Below, piece by piece: positions 44,716-56,764 of a stretch of DNA of 64,000 bases. The notes under the pieces were generated by a model. The model saw only the letters and a program-made list of their open reading frames with translations. It had not been told where the DNA came from and made no database searches. The stretch is from Rhineura floridana (Eukaryota; Chordata; Lepidosauria; Squamata; Rhineuridae): positions 25,240,203 to 25,304,202 of the forward strand of contig NC_084493.1 in assembly GCF_030035675.1 (NCBI RefSeq), written 5' to 3'. Made by a program: the position numbers and the translations under genes. The first letter of the stretch is position 1. Each line of letters opens with the position of its first letter.

Positions 44716-45395
44716 AGGCCCTGAATGTAACCGGCCCCATGTGCTGGGACCTTCCCCATTAAAAATCACTGAACTCCCAGAATGTGTCGAGGAGGATCTG
44801 AAAAAGAATGCTTCCCATTGGCTCCTATGGGAGACAATATTCAAAGTTAATTGATATTCACTAATAGGCAAAAAACCCTTGTGGTTTAAGAATGTACCTA
44901 TAGCCAACAGATATTTCTATCAAACTTTAAAAAGCAGGGAAATTGGGCAGCTATAGTGAATGCACCAGGGGAGCAGGAGACCTGAACTCCTCTCTGAGAT
45001 ATTGTACTGCCCTACAAATTTGGAAAAATGCAAACACAATTTGGGTTGGTCTTTCACAGTCCAATCCACTTCCTGTGTAGCTTGGAAGAATTTGGCAATG
45101 TGCCTCTGAGCATATGGTGAGTGGTGGCAACACCTGCAATCATCCCAAATAACAGAAGCAAGACATGTGCTGCACTGAACTTGTTTTAGCAGGGAGGAAA
45201 CTTAGACGGTTGTTAAGCAAGTGTTTCTGGGTTCAGGACTATAAGTTTTGTAAGGTTTTGTTTTGAAATGAGCTTATGGGAAGCAACAGAATGGCATGGG
45301 AGGTATTTGCAATTTAACACTGAGGAATGTGAAAAATCCATGCTGGCTATAGTCTACAGCCACTCTCGTGGCTGTATAATATGGAGCGGGAGCAG
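44716..45395. other. Intergenic stretch, nothing recognised
   Basis: No recurrent family and no exon-like frame were found. Confidence 0.35.
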
Positions 45396-47800
45396 TGAAG
45401 GTTGGTCCATAATGGTGAGTGGGACATGGCCCCGCCAACCTCAGCCTGCCCTCAGCCAGCCTTCACCTACCTGTCTTCTTCCTTATAACCAGTCCAGGGG
45501 GTGGCAGCACTGCCTGTCACCTCCCTCTTCCTTGATCTCAGTGTTGCAGAGTGGAGGATGGAGATAAAGGGACGGAGTGGAGGATGGAGGATGGATTTCA
45601 GGAAAGCCGATTTTAGCAAGGTCAGGGAAATGATGGGTAGGATCCCGTGGCTAGATAGACTAAAGAAAAAAGGAGCCCAAGAAGCGTGGGAGTTCATGAA
45701 GAACGTATTACAAAAAGCTCAATTGCAAACAACTCCAAACAGGATGAAAAACGGAAGACATCAGAAAAAGCCAATGTGGCTACACGGAAGACTGGTGGAG
45801 GAGGTAAAAGTAAAAAAGAGCATGTATAAAGAATGGAAGGAAGGACGCATCACCAAGGAAGAGTACCGATGAGCGGCTCGGGCTTGCAGGAATTGCGTAA
45901 GGAAAGCTAAAACCCAGAATGAGCTGAGGCTGGCGAGGGAAGCGAGGAACAACAAAAAGGGGTTTTTCAGATATGTTCCAAGCAAGAGAAAGACCAAGGA
46001 AACGGTGGGACTGCTGCTCAATGAGGATGGCAAAATGTTGACAGATAACAAGGAAAAGGCAGAACTGCTCAATGCCTATTTTGCCTCCGTTTTCTCCCAA
46101 AAAGGGAACAGTGTGCAACCTTGCATCGGTAGCAATCTCAGTAAGGGGTCGGGATTGCAGACCGAGATTAATAAGGAGATAGTCAGGAAATACCTAGTTA
46201 ACCTAAATGAGTTCAAATCTCCAGGGCCTGATGAACTGCATCCCAGAGTATTGAAGGAACTTGCGGATGTACTCTCGGAACCTCTTGCCATCATCTTTGA
46301 GAAATCCTGGAGAACAGGAGAGGTGCCAGATGATTGGAGACAGGCAAACGTCGTCCCGCTCTTTAAAAAGGGTAAAAAAGAAGATCCGGGGAATTATAGG
46401 CCGGTCAGTCTGACTTCAATACCGGGAAAGATATTAGAACGGATAATAAAAGAGTGCATTGGCAACTATCTAGATGACAATGCTGTGATTAGTAGGAGCC
46501 AGCATGGGTTTGTCAAGAAAAAATCCTGTCAAACTAATCTCATCTCTTTTTTTGATCGGGTCACTAGCCTAGTAGATGGTGGAAATGCTGTAGATGTCAT
46601 CTATCTAGATTTCAGCAAAGCGTTTGACAAAGTCCCCCACGACCTTTTGATTAGCAAACTCTTCAAATGTGGACTAGATGTAAATACTGTCAGGTGGATT
46701 CACAACTGGTTGGAAAACCGTACTCAAAGAGTGGTCGTCGGTGGAAGGAGGTTTCGAGTGGAGTGCCACAGGGTTCGGTCCTGGGGCCGATACTCTTCAA
46801 CATTTTTATCAGTGACTTAGATGACAGGGTGGAGGGAAGCCTTATGAAGTTTGCGGATGATACGAAACTGGGAGGGATAGCTAACACAATGGAAGACAGG
46901 AATAAAATCCAAAGGGATCTGGATAGACTAGAAAATTGGGCTGAAATTAATAAAATGACATTCAATAAAGACAAATGCAAGATTCTGCATTTAGGCCACA
47001 AAAACAAAATGCACGGGTACAGGATGGGAAATACCCGGCTTAGCAGTAGTGCGTGTGAGAAGGACCTTGGAACTGTAGTGGATCGCAAGTTGAACATGAC
47101 CCAGCAGTGTCATGTTGCGGCAAAAAAGGCAAACGCGGTTTTGGGCTGCATAAACAGAGCTATTGTTTCCAGGTTGAGGGAAGTAATAGTCCCACTATAT
47201 TCTGCATTAGTCAGGCCTCATCTGGAATACTGCGTTCAGTTCTGGGTGCCTCATTTTAAGAAAGATATAGACAAGTTAGAGCAGGTTCAGAAGAGGGCGA
47301 CGAGGATGATAGCCGGTATGGAGAACAAGTCTTATGAGGAAAGGTTGAAGGAACTTGGCATGTTCAGTCTGATGAAGAGAAGGCTGAGGGGCGACATGAT
47401 TACACTCTTTAAGTACCTGAAGGGCTGTCACATAGAGGAGGGTACAGATTTGTTCTCTGCTGCCCCAGAGGGTAGGACTAGGTCTAATGGTTTTAAGTTG
47501 CAGGAGCGTAGATTCAGATTGGACATTAGAAGGAACTTCTTGACAGTAAGAGCAGTTCGGCAATGGAACCGACTGCCTAGGGAGGTGGTGGGATCCCCTT
47601 CGCTGGATGTCTTCAAGCAAAGGCTGGACAGCTATCTGCGGGTGATGCTCTAGCTGTGGATTTCCTGCTGTGAGCAGGGGGTTGGACTCGATGGCCTACA
47701 AGGCCCCTTCCAACTCTATGATTCTACGATTCTAAAACTAGAATGAATTTGCCTCTGCCCTTCATGGCTCTGGCTCCACCTCTTGTCGGTCCATTTGACT
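45396..47800 (-). repeat. Family D element split by a CR1 LINE
   Basis: The stretch 45396-45558 matches the first half of the reversed D copy at 43066 ('gtgggacatggccccgccaa', 'ccagtccagggggtggcagc'). The stretch 47736-47800 matches its second half ('ttcatggctctggctccacc'). The CR1 lies exactly between them, so it inserted into D. Confidence 0.65.
45560..47735 (+). mobile_element. CR1 LINE, 5'-truncated, two breaks
   Basis: This copy keeps the reverse transcriptase and the CR1 C-terminal region but lacks ORF1 and the endonuclease. In order it shows an RNA-binding-like linker (EAWEFMKNVLQKAQLQTTPN), the finger motifs FKSPGPDELHPRVLKELADV and NYRPVSLTSIPGKILERIIK, palm motif A (VIYLDFSKAFDKVPHDLL), SSGVPQGSVLGPILFNIFIS, the catalytic FADDTKLGG box at about 46851-46877, and the C terminus WNRLPREVVGSPSLDVFKQR. 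One in-frame stop (45870-45872) and one frameshift (about 46750) interrupt the frame. It ends in the CR1 3' hairpin with 'tctatgattctacgattct'. Confidence 0.9.
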
Positions 47801-47849
47801 TTCAGTGTACCAGTCGCAAAGGCCTCATAAGTAGTATTCAAACCGAGCC

Positions 47850-48058
47850 AGATTATTCTAAAATCGTAGAAGGTTGTATAATCTTAGAAGAGGACGTGGA
47901 TGTGACAATTAGAGTATTATTAGACTATAAGAGTGTTTTTGATGCTTTTGTTTGCCGCCCTGGACTCCTGCTGGGAGGAAGGGCAGGATATAAATCAAAT
48001 AATAAATAAATATTATGAAGGGACCCTGCCTTTCTGAACGTGCCACTAAACTACTGCT
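47850..48058 (+). repeat. Family B 3' end interrupted by an L2-type tail
   Basis: The stretch 47850-47915 ('ccgagccagattattctaaa', 'ttgtataatcttagaagagg') and 48014-48058 ('tatgaagggaccctgccttt') are the end of a B copy. Between them, about 47925-48013 is an L2-type tail ('tgccgccctggactcctgct', 'atataaatcaaataataaat'). Confidence 0.6.
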
Positions 48059-49339
48059 ATCCCCCCCCCCCTTTTAGTTACATTTCTTATTCTTGTTTTA
48101 ATAGTATTCAGTTGTTTTTAAGCATCTCCTGGCATTTTGAAAACTGTTTTGGTTATTTCTTTTTTAACAGAAAAGCAGGATTAAGGTATGGTCTTTTTTT
48201 GGGGGGCGGCGGAGATGAATAAGTGATATTCCCCTCCCTGCTGAGAAACTATGGCCAGCCTTCACCTATTTGGGATTAGAAGACAGAGATTTGCTAGGTG
48301 CAGGGGGTAACTTCTATAGCTAGATTTATTTATTGTTTCCCAACATTTGTAAGCTGCTTTTTACCACTGTGTAGCCAGAAAGTGGCTTCCAACGTAATCA
48401 ATAAAACAAGCGATCAGTCCAAAACATGTACAACATTTAAAATAGTCAGACACAAGTTAAAATATCCTAGATTCAACAGCAGTCACCAATACTGCAAGTA
48501 TTCAGCCCTGGTAGTCCTCTTTGTCTCTTTGAGTGCAATAACTGGAAAAGACAAGTGTATTTTATAACCTTGGAGAACAAGTTATGAGCTAGTAGTTTCC
48601 ATCACACGCAATAACATTTTTCCCACCTGAAATGCTGGTAAATCCAGCCTAGCGTTGGCCTTCTGTTATTCCCTGCCTAGGGTGCTGTTCAAAGCTTTAT
48701 TTTCCTTGCTGTTGGTAGGTTCCCATTCAATACATGAGGTTTCACCTTGGCCTGCAAAATTAAAATCCATGTCTGTAATACGTTTCCTTGAATTTTCTCA
48801 GGAAATGACACGGGCAGGGTATATCCCACTATGAACTCAGTGGCATCAAGAGGGCTTGACAGACTTTTCAGAGACCAATTCCTGTATGCAACAAGCTTTG
48901 GAGGTTTTTTTCCCCTATGCACTGACCTGAAGAGCAGAAGAATAGACCAGTTGCTAACATATGGTTGTGATGGAGCAGGAAATGGGGGAACCAACCAGCC
49001 CATCTTAAAAGTGTCCAACTGCACGTTTTAAGATTAGCTGAATCAATTTGATGGAAAGAGCAGAAACATTGCCAGATCCTTTATCTGCGTTGCCAGATCA
49101 TCCAAGATTTTGCAAGTCAATAATCACCTCCAAAATCTGCTTTTTCAGCAAAATGATTTTGGCAAAACTTAAAATGTGGACTCTCTTATCGAGCAACCCC
49201 ATGGTGGTGGCGGCGGCTGGAAGAATAAGTGGTGGGGGAACAGCCCCGTTGCAGGCCCTGCTGGCTCACTGCAGCCAAGGAAGAATATGAGTGGCTGTTT
49301 TTCTTCTTCTTTGAACTCTCCGCCACCTTACCACCTCAG
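48059..49339. other. Intergenic stretch, nothing firm
   Basis: A LINE-tail-like piece lies at 48320-48430 ('aagctgctttttaccactgt'). Other short frames (such as 48831-49031) have no recognisable content. Confidence 0.35.
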
Positions 49340-49785
49340 ACTAGGGATGGAGGAGAAACCCGATTCAGTTTGCTTTTCAAGCCGAATCGATCAAATTTGC
49401 AGTTTCCAAAACTGTATGAGGACTGAAACACAGCCAGCCTTCCAAGTTTGCACTTAGTCAAATTTTGCAATGCAGTTCGCCAACCAAATCAAGTTTACAA
49501 AAATGCATATGCAGGGGAAAGTGTGCATAAGAATGAATACATGGGTGAAAATAACATGCAAAAATGCATGATATGACAAGAAATGGCTTGCAAAAATTGC
49601 GCATGAGTCAAAACTGCAAAAAAAAGTGTTCAATAGAAGAACTTCACACTAAGATGCTGGAGAATTTTCATGAGGATTTTGTTTTAAAAAATGCAGATTG
49701 CTACAGAAATGTGCATTTAAGACTGGAATAGTGAGAAACTGAGAGAACCAAAACTGACAGATCTTTCCATCCCTAGTCCTCACCA
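49340..49785 (+). mobile_element. Family C DNA element (long copy)
   Basis: It starts 'actagggatggaggagaaac' and ends 'gatctttccatccctagtc', which are inverted ends. The interior ('aaaactgtatgaggactgaa', 'gcatatgcaggggaaagtgt', 'tttcatgaggattttgtttt') matches 37568-38078. Confidence 0.7.
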
Positions 49786-50200
49786 AAACCAATGGAAGGG
49801 AGCACTGGGCCTGATGTAGCTTGGAATGAGGGCACTTAGGATGATGTGAATTTGCCCCCCCCAACATACCCCATTTCTGCCCCCCATTGCTGACTGAGCA
49901 TTGTTGGTGGAACAGCGATGGTAGTGTAGCTCTCAACCCCCACACCAAGAAGACCTCTGGAGGTAGACCTCCTTCCCTGCCAGTGGAGATGCTGGACTAG
50001 ATGGGCCATTGGCCTGATCTGGACTCTTCTTATGTTCTGCTGATTGTACAATGGCAGTACTATCACTAAGGAGAAGGAAGCTGACAGGTACTTCTACTCT
50101 CTGGATTGGTTGTAAGTGAGAAGGCAGGCAAGCGGAAGCAAGCTGAGTGGTTGGTAGGCAGTGCCCCATGTGCCCTCATAAACCAGACTTTACTGCTGAC
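49786..50200 (+). repeat. CR1 tail and a family D fragment
   Basis: The stretch 49985-50040 is a CR1 end ('ggagatgctggactagatgg', 'ctcttcttatgttctgc'). The stretch 50065-50190 is a D 3' half ('ctgacaggtacttctactct', 'gtgccccatgtgccctcata'). Confidence 0.55.
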
Positions 50201-50900
50201 ACCGAAGGCTTTGTAAAATTAGAACAAGGGCCATGTGTGGCCCACGAGCTGCAAGTTCCCCATCTCAGCTTTCCAGCATACTCAGTGCAAATCTTTATTG
50301 TTTCCAGCCCTGGCTTAATTGCGTTAAGTGGAAGACATGAGCTCAGATCCTGCTCTTATAGCTAGCTCTAGAAATACAGGGTGTTACGATTTCAGCGAGA
50401 TTGGATGAAATTTCAGGGAAAGAACTCAGCAAGCAGCATTCTGAACAATGATCCTGTCACTGCATGGGAAGCACAGGAGCAGAATCTAGGAAAGAGCGGC
50501 CATTTCCTGTCTCCTACCAAGAGACCTGTGTGTGGCCCTCTCCATTCCCAGATTCACACGTCCAATGTCAAGGTCACTGCTGAGTTTTTCGAAATTAAGC
50601 ATGACCCATCCTTCCATTAATCACAACAGGTACTCATCAGTCAGCAGGGGAGTACAGGATGGAAGGGTGGACATGGAAATAAATGCTTCCTGTTGAAGAG
50701 TCAGACACTGTCGGCTGTACAAGCACATACAAAACGCTGTGGTTTGAGCTCTCAGATGAAGCCATCTCCTCCCAAGTAAAAGCATGCATGTGGGGTGGGC
50801 CAGCTGTTTGTGTTCATGTTCAATTTTGATCATTAAACACCACACCCTCTTCATTTCTGATAACCAAAACAGGTCCACACAAATCAGTCATTTACGTAGC
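50201..50900. other. Intergenic stretch, nothing recognised
   Basis: No repeat family that recurs here and no gene were found. Confidence 0.35.
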
Positions 50901-50919
50901 CTTAAAAATAACAAAACTC

Positions 50920-51200
50920 ATGTTGCAGTGCAACTGTGAGCAAATCTTCTCTGGATACAAAAACCTCTTGAGCTCTTTCTTTAAAAGAGAAAGCAAAGGC
51001 TGTTTAACTAAGATGGGTCTGGACTGGAGCAGGATGAAGTTTATATTCATAGCCAATTTCCTATGGAAGTTTATGCAGCCTTAAAACAGCAACTGTGAGC
51101 AAAACCTGCCAGTATACAAAAGCTCTTTCCTTAAAAGAGACAGCAAGGCTATGGACTGGAGCAGGATGAAGTTCATAGCCAATTTTCTGTAGACATTTGT
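50920..51200 (+). repeat. Imperfect tandem duplication, unit about 110-145 bp
   Basis: Unit 1 (about 50930-51060) and unit 2 (about 51085-51190) share 'caactgtgagcaaa', 'atacaaaa', 'gctctttc(t/c)ttaaaagaga', 'agcaa(a)ggct' and 'ggactggagcaggatgaagt' in the same order and orientation, with small deletions in unit 2. Confidence 0.7.
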
Positions 51201-52890
51201 TGCTTAAGAAGATGTGAAAACTGAATAGCAATGTCATCTGTGGTGTTGCACATGCCTACCTGCTTAGTTATGTTGCAAGCCTCCCCCAATCTCCGAGTGG
51301 TGAGATTTCAGGGGTCCCTGCGCTTCTCCAGGGTTTGGTTTCCTTTGGGAAGAAGTTCAGCGGAGACTGCGGTGTCTTTATGAAATATGGTTTATTTATT
51401 TACACACATTCCAACCTGAGCTTCAGAATGGAGGGGTTCAATACATCAGCAGTCTAATAACCAGCCTTTCTATCCGGGTGCAGGGCATCCTATAGCCATG
51501 ATGCAGTGAGCCAGCCTCTCTGCCTGCCTGCAGCCACAGCAAAAATCTCTAGACACACTAAAACTACAAGCACAACTCTGCTAGCTGCCAGGAGTGGGGG
51601 AGGGCCTCTCCAGGAGAGTTTCAATCACAAAAGGGGTCTTCCTAGCCCATTCTCCATTGCTAGGCAACTGATCGGCCCATTATCTTACCTGGCCAATCTA
51701 TTTGGTTAACAAAAGGCTCATTTGACCTGCAGAGAGTTTCTCATTCCAAGGCACAGGATTCCAAATCAGAGGCTGGAAAGGTGACCCATAGGAATCATCC
51801 ATTCCAACCCCCCATACTCATAACAGTTACAAAGATCAATGAATGACTCATGAACCCTTACCTCAAACTCACTTATTATATGACTTGACTTAAAGCTAAA
51901 TGAGAATATCCCCCTACCCCAGAAGTCTAATGTCACTTCTAGACAACCTGTTTCAAGCATTCACCTTGATTTCTTTGCACAAAGTTTGCTGGGAGAGTTG
52001 ACAACACTATTTTCTGAGCATTCATTCTGATTTGTTTGCAGGGAGGTTTGATGTTATTGCAAATCAGTGTTATCCCACAATTCCCTGTGCATTTTTTCCA
52101 ACACTTTCCTATTACCAAAACAAAAAGGTTTTTTTGGGGTGGTAGGGGAATGGATTTGTTACACAAGAACACTAAATCAGCCTTAATTGAGCAACCTGAA
52201 TTTGGTGGTACGTGATTGAACCCCACCTGAAAATAGTGATAGTCTGGAAGCTCTCTAGATCAACAATAAGAAATTCAAATGATGCAACGCTGCAAGACAA
52301 TAACATACGTGTGGAGTTCATAAACTCTTCCCCATTGCTTCAAATCAAGGCTTCCTGTTCTCCCAGAATATCAAACCCTTTAACTGTTATGAGCCATTAA
52401 TTCTTTTCCATTTGCAACCCAAGGCATGAAGTCCTCTCCATTTTATCTGCTCCATTTCCTCTGAAACTCTTGGTCTTCCAAAGCAATTCAGTGGGTCAAG
52501 CTTCTTCAGTTTCTCTGCTAAAAGTTTAACATTTTTGTGTGTTATTGATGTCCTGTTGTATTCACATAACAGTTGGAAAGAGAACCACGGAATAGGATAT
52601 GGGGATTTGATAACTCTCAGTGCTCTTTTGATTGGAGAGAGTTTTGTCTCCCCTGTGAAGTCTTCTGAGTTCATTCCTAAAAGGATATATTGTGGCTAGG
52701 GATGTAAAAAACCAAAAGTCACAAAACAATACCCACCTCTCTGAAATCCTGGCTAAAGTTGCCATTTTATTTTCTGGCAGAGCTCTTGTGCTGTGAACTG
52801 CACCTAACAGGCTCTTTTCCAGCCATGTTCAAAACATTTTACAACACTAAGAGGGAAATGCACACACATCAAAAGTACAACCACAAAAAA
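51201..52890. other. Intergenic stretch, origin unclear
   Basis: The stretch 51370-51800 has a compositional change but no recognised family or frame. The stretch 51955-52100 shares words with 42225-42350 and loosely with 1480-1560 ('gcattaatcctgattaattt'), probably an old repeat. I saw no gene. Confidence 0.3.
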
Positions 52891-52891
52891 C

Positions 52892-52941
<50 letters not shown>

Positions 52942-52942
52942 T
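52892..52942. repeat. (AAT)n microsatellite
   Basis: About 17 uninterrupted AAT/ATA units follow a short LINE- or SINE-like A-rich stretch. Confidence 0.95.
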
Positions 52943-53027
52943 AGTCTTCCACATGTGTCCCAGGGCAATGTAGAAAATAGAATAAAAACAGTTAAAAGAC
53001 AGTTAAAAACAGTACAAAACAACAATA

Positions 53028-53222
53028 CAAAGGCCGTGGCTCAGTAGTAGAGCATCTGCTTTGCATGCAGAAGGTCCCAGGTTCAATCCCTGGAACCTCC
53101 AAGTAGGACTGGGAGAGACTCATCTGAAATCCTGGAGAGTTGCTGCCAGTCAGTGCTGGAAATACTGAGCTAGATGGACCAATGATCTGACTCTGACTTG
53201 GTATAAGGCATCTTCCTATGTC
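53028..53222 (+). mobile_element. tRNA-derived SINE (well preserved)
   Basis: The A-box region ('gtggctcagtagtagagcat') and B-box ('ccaggttcaatccctgga') are followed by 'cctggagagttgctgccagt' and the end 'ggtataaggcatcttcctat'. It is the best reference copy of this SINE in the window. Confidence 0.8.
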
Positions 53223-53284
53223 CCTCCTTGCCTTCCATCACCCTTAAGCATTTAAATTCTAGAGAGCTTGGGGAGATTTCTGAG

Positions 53285-53744
53285 GCCCAGGGATGTAGTA
53301 GTCCAGGGTCTTAGACCCCTTCCCTTTTGGGGAGCCAGGGTGCCTATGTCTCCAGTGTACTATGAGCACATCAGCACGAAAGCGTACCATGAGAAGAGAC
53401 TTCTAATTTGCTTCCTTGTCCTTTCCTGCTGATTGGAGCCAATTACAGTGAAAGGTGTTCCTATTAGTTTCTACTTCCAAAAGCCAAGTTGTGGAGAGTG
53501 AGAATTCTGCAACTACAGAAGAAGAGATGGTGAATCCTGATGACAGCATGCCATCTGCACCATCAAGCAGTTTGGTAGCAGTAAGAGATAAACATGTGGA
53601 CACTGAATTCAGTAATTCGAGCGATATCTATATGTATATATGTGTGACAGTGACAGAGAAGAAGAAAGCACCGTTCAAGCCTGGCCAGATTATTCTATAA
53701 TCTTAGGAGGGGGTGTGGCTGTGACTACTATGAAGTGACTACTA
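53285..53744 (+). mobile_element. Family B DNA element with a remnant reading frame
   Basis: It starts 'gggatgtagtagtccagggt' and runs to 'aggagggggtgtggctgtga'. A frame at 53455-53700 includes ENSATTEEEMVNPDDSMPSA and KHVDTEFSNSS. It has no domain I can name. The right end is cut by the L2 LINE that follows. Confidence 0.55.
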
Positions 53745-56700
53745 TGATTGTCTGTAGTACAAACAACATCTATCATTCATGATTTGATCTTGGATGAATG
53801 TGCAGACCTGGCATGTATTGCGGAGACCTGGTTGGACGAAGCCTCAGCTTCTATTCTTGAGGTTATGTGTCCACCAGGCTTCCGTTACGCACAGCAGCCG
53901 AGGGTGGGAAGGCAGGGAGGGGGAGTGGCAGTTATTTATCGAGAGTCGTTGATCTTTGCCAGACCTCCCCTTCGTGGGACTAGCTTTGTTGATTGTATAT
54001 ACTGGAGGTTGGGCTCAAAGGGCAGTTTAGGGATCCTGCTCGTGTACCGCCCGCCCCGCTGCACGGCAGACTCCCTGGCCGAGGTGCTGGAGGTGATCTC
54101 GGATGTGCGAATGTTGTCCCCGGAGCTGTTAGTTCTGGGTGACTTTAACATACACGCTGAGACCACTCTCACTGGAGCTCCTCGGGATTTCCTGGAAACC
54201 ATGGCTTCCTGGGAACTGCGCCTTAGTAATACTGAGCCCACCCATGTAGCCGGTCATACCCTTGACCTTATATTTGTCCTGGGGGGGGGAGGGTAGTGTG
54301 CTGAAGTTAGGGGCAAATTCTTTCACCCCTGTGTCATGGTCAGACTACTATCTGGTAAAGATGGATCTCTCGATGCCGCATGCCCTCCGCAGGGGTAAAG
54401 GTCCTATTAGAATGGTCCGCCCCAGGCGCCTGATGGATCCAGACAGTTTCCTGACGGCGCTTGGGGAATTGGAACCTGCTGAAGGTCGCCCGGTCGAAGC
54501 CCTGGTGACGGAGTGGAATGAGAGGATCGCCGGGGCGTTAGACCGAGTGGCTCCGAAACGTCCTCTCCCCTTGAACAGAACTCAAGTAGCACCATGGTAC
54601 ACACCATGGTTGCGTACTTTGAGACAGGAAGTGAGACGACTAGAGTGCCGGTGGCGGAAGTCGCGCTCCGAAGATGCTCGGACACAGGTTAGAGCAGCAA
54701 TAGCTGCCTACCAAGTGGCAGTAAGGGCAGCAAAGAGGGAATTCTTTGCTGCCTCTATTGCATCAGCAGAGTGCTGTCCCAGGAGGTTGTTCCAGGTGGT
54801 CCGAAGCCTGGTCAGTCCAGTTGCTCAGGAACCCTTGGAACAGTCTAAGGCCTCCTGTGACAATTTGGCAAAGCACTTTGCTGATAAAATCGAACACCTG
54901 AGGAGCTCGATTCCGTGCACCGTGGATACAGTGAGTGAGCTAGAGTTGACCAGTTGCAAACCGGTCAAATGGGATCAATTTCGGCCTCTTCCTGCTGAGG
55001 ATGTGGACAAGGTGCTCTCATCTGTAAGGCCTACCACTTGTCTAAATGACCCTTGCCCATCGTGGCTCCTTATGAGCTGCAAAGAGAGATTGGGTGAGGG
55101 GATCAAGGCAATGGTTAATGCATCCTTGCAAGAGGGTGTTATGCCACTAGCCCTCAAGGAGGCTATTATTAAACCCATCTTAAAGAAGTCCTCCTTGGAT
55201 CCCCAGATCTTAAACAACTTCCGCCCAATTTCGAACTTACCATTCTTGGGCAAGGTCATTGAGAGAGTGGTGGCAAATCAGTTGCAGACACACTTGGATG
55301 AAACGGATTATCTAGATCCATACCAATCGGGTTTCAGGACTGGACATGGAACTGAAACAGCCTTGGTCGCTCTGGTTGATGATATGAGGAGGGCATTGGA
55401 TAGGGGAGAATTCACCTTCCTTGTCCTCCTGGATCTCTCAGCGGCTTTTGATACCGTCGACCACGGTATCCTTTTAGATCGCCTGGAGAGTTTGGGATTG
55501 GGAGGCACGGTTTTACGGTGGTTCCATTCCTTTCTCTCCGATAGGCGTCAACAAGTAGCATTGGGTGATGAGGTTTCAGACCCTTGGCCTCTCAATTGTG
55601 GTGTGCCACAGGGTTCTATCCTCTCTCCCATGCTATTTAACATCTATGTAAAGCCGCTGGGAGAGATCATCAGGAGATTTGGGCTGCAGTGTCACCAATA
55701 TGCGGATGACACTCAGCTCTATCTCTCATTTAAAACTTCACCGGAGAGGGCTGTGGAGACCATGTCCAAGTGCCTGGAATCCGTGAGTGGATGGATGGGC
55801 AGGAACAGGTTGAAGTTGAACCCTGATAAGACCGAGGTACTACTTGTGGGAGACAAGGGAGGGTTAGGAGATGTTGACCTGGTGTTTGGTGGGGTGAAGT
55901 TGCCCCTACAGGACCAGGTCCGCAGCCTCGGGGTTGTTCTTGATTCCAAGCTGTCCATGGAGGCTCAGATATCGGCTGTGAGCCGGGCAGCTTGGTATCA
56001 ATTACACCTTATACGTAGGCTGCAACCCTACCTCCCTGTTCAACAGCTCCCGCTCGTGGTGCATGCCCTGGTCACCTCTCGATTGGACTACTGTAATGCG
56101 CTCTACGTGGGGTTACCTTTGAAAACGACCCGGAAATTACAACTTATACAGAATGCAGCGGCACGCTTACTTACCAACAGCCGCCGACGGGACCACATCA
56201 CGCCAGTACTATTTGATCTACACTGGCTGCCGGTTGTTTTCCGAGCCCGATTCAAGGTGTTGGTTTTAACCTTTAAAACCCTGTACGGTTTCGGCCCAGC
56301 TTACCTGAAAGAGCGCCCCCACCGCCACCAATTATGCTGCCCAACTAGATCAGCCACACAAGGCCTTCTCTCAATCCCGCCAACCAAAACAGCTAGGTTG
56401 GTGGGTACTAGGGAGAGAGCCTTTTCTGTGGTGGCCCCCACTCTCTGGAACTCCCTCCCATGTGATCTTCGACATGCCCCTTCCCTGGATGTATTCCGCA
56501 AGGCCCTGAAGACGTGGCTATTCCAACAAGCCTTTGAGGTCCTTGGGATGGGTAAATCGTCATGAGTCTGTCATCTATCGTATGTTGTTAATATAATTGC
56601 TTTTATATGTATTGATGACTGTCCAGTATTTTTATCTATTGTTATTAATGTGATTGCATCTGATATTATTGTATTTTATCTTTTTTAATGTACGTCGCCT

Positions 56701-56764
56701 AGAGTGGCTAATTGCCAGATAGGCGACAAACAAATTAAATATTATTATTATTATTATTATTATT
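53745..56764 (+). mobile_element. L2 LINE, 5'-truncated, one frameshift
   Basis: The first frame (53748-54296) is most of an apurinic-type endonuclease (CIAETWLDEA, LLVYRPP, LVLGDFNIHAETT, HTLDLIF). The second frame (54262-56565) holds the reverse transcriptase (FRPISNLPFLGKVIERVVAN, YQSGFRTGHGTETALVALVD, LLDLSAAFDTVDHGILLDRL, NCGVPQGSILSPMLFNIYVK, catalytic QYADDTQLYLSF at about 55696) and a C terminus of L2 type (WLFQQAFEVLGMGKSS). The frames meet at a nine-G run (54281-54289), which explains the shift. The 3' end has 'cgcctagagtggctaattgc' and a TTA microsatellite (56736-56764). The frame is otherwise open for over 900 codons, so this copy is probably young. Confidence 0.9.

Noticed and set aside
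47276-47620. Minus-strand frames across the CR1 and L2 LINEs
   Set aside because: They are antisense shadows of reverse transcriptase coding sequence with no motifs of their own.
51350-51900. A block of different composition that could be a long terminal repeat
   Set aside because: No paired copy, primer-binding site, polypurine tract or coding region was found nearby, so I make no such call.
53028-53100. tRNA-like sequences with A and B boxes as real tRNA genes (several copies)
   Set aside because: The acceptor stems do not pair, the sequence continues into a shared SINE body, and copies are dispersed and diverged.
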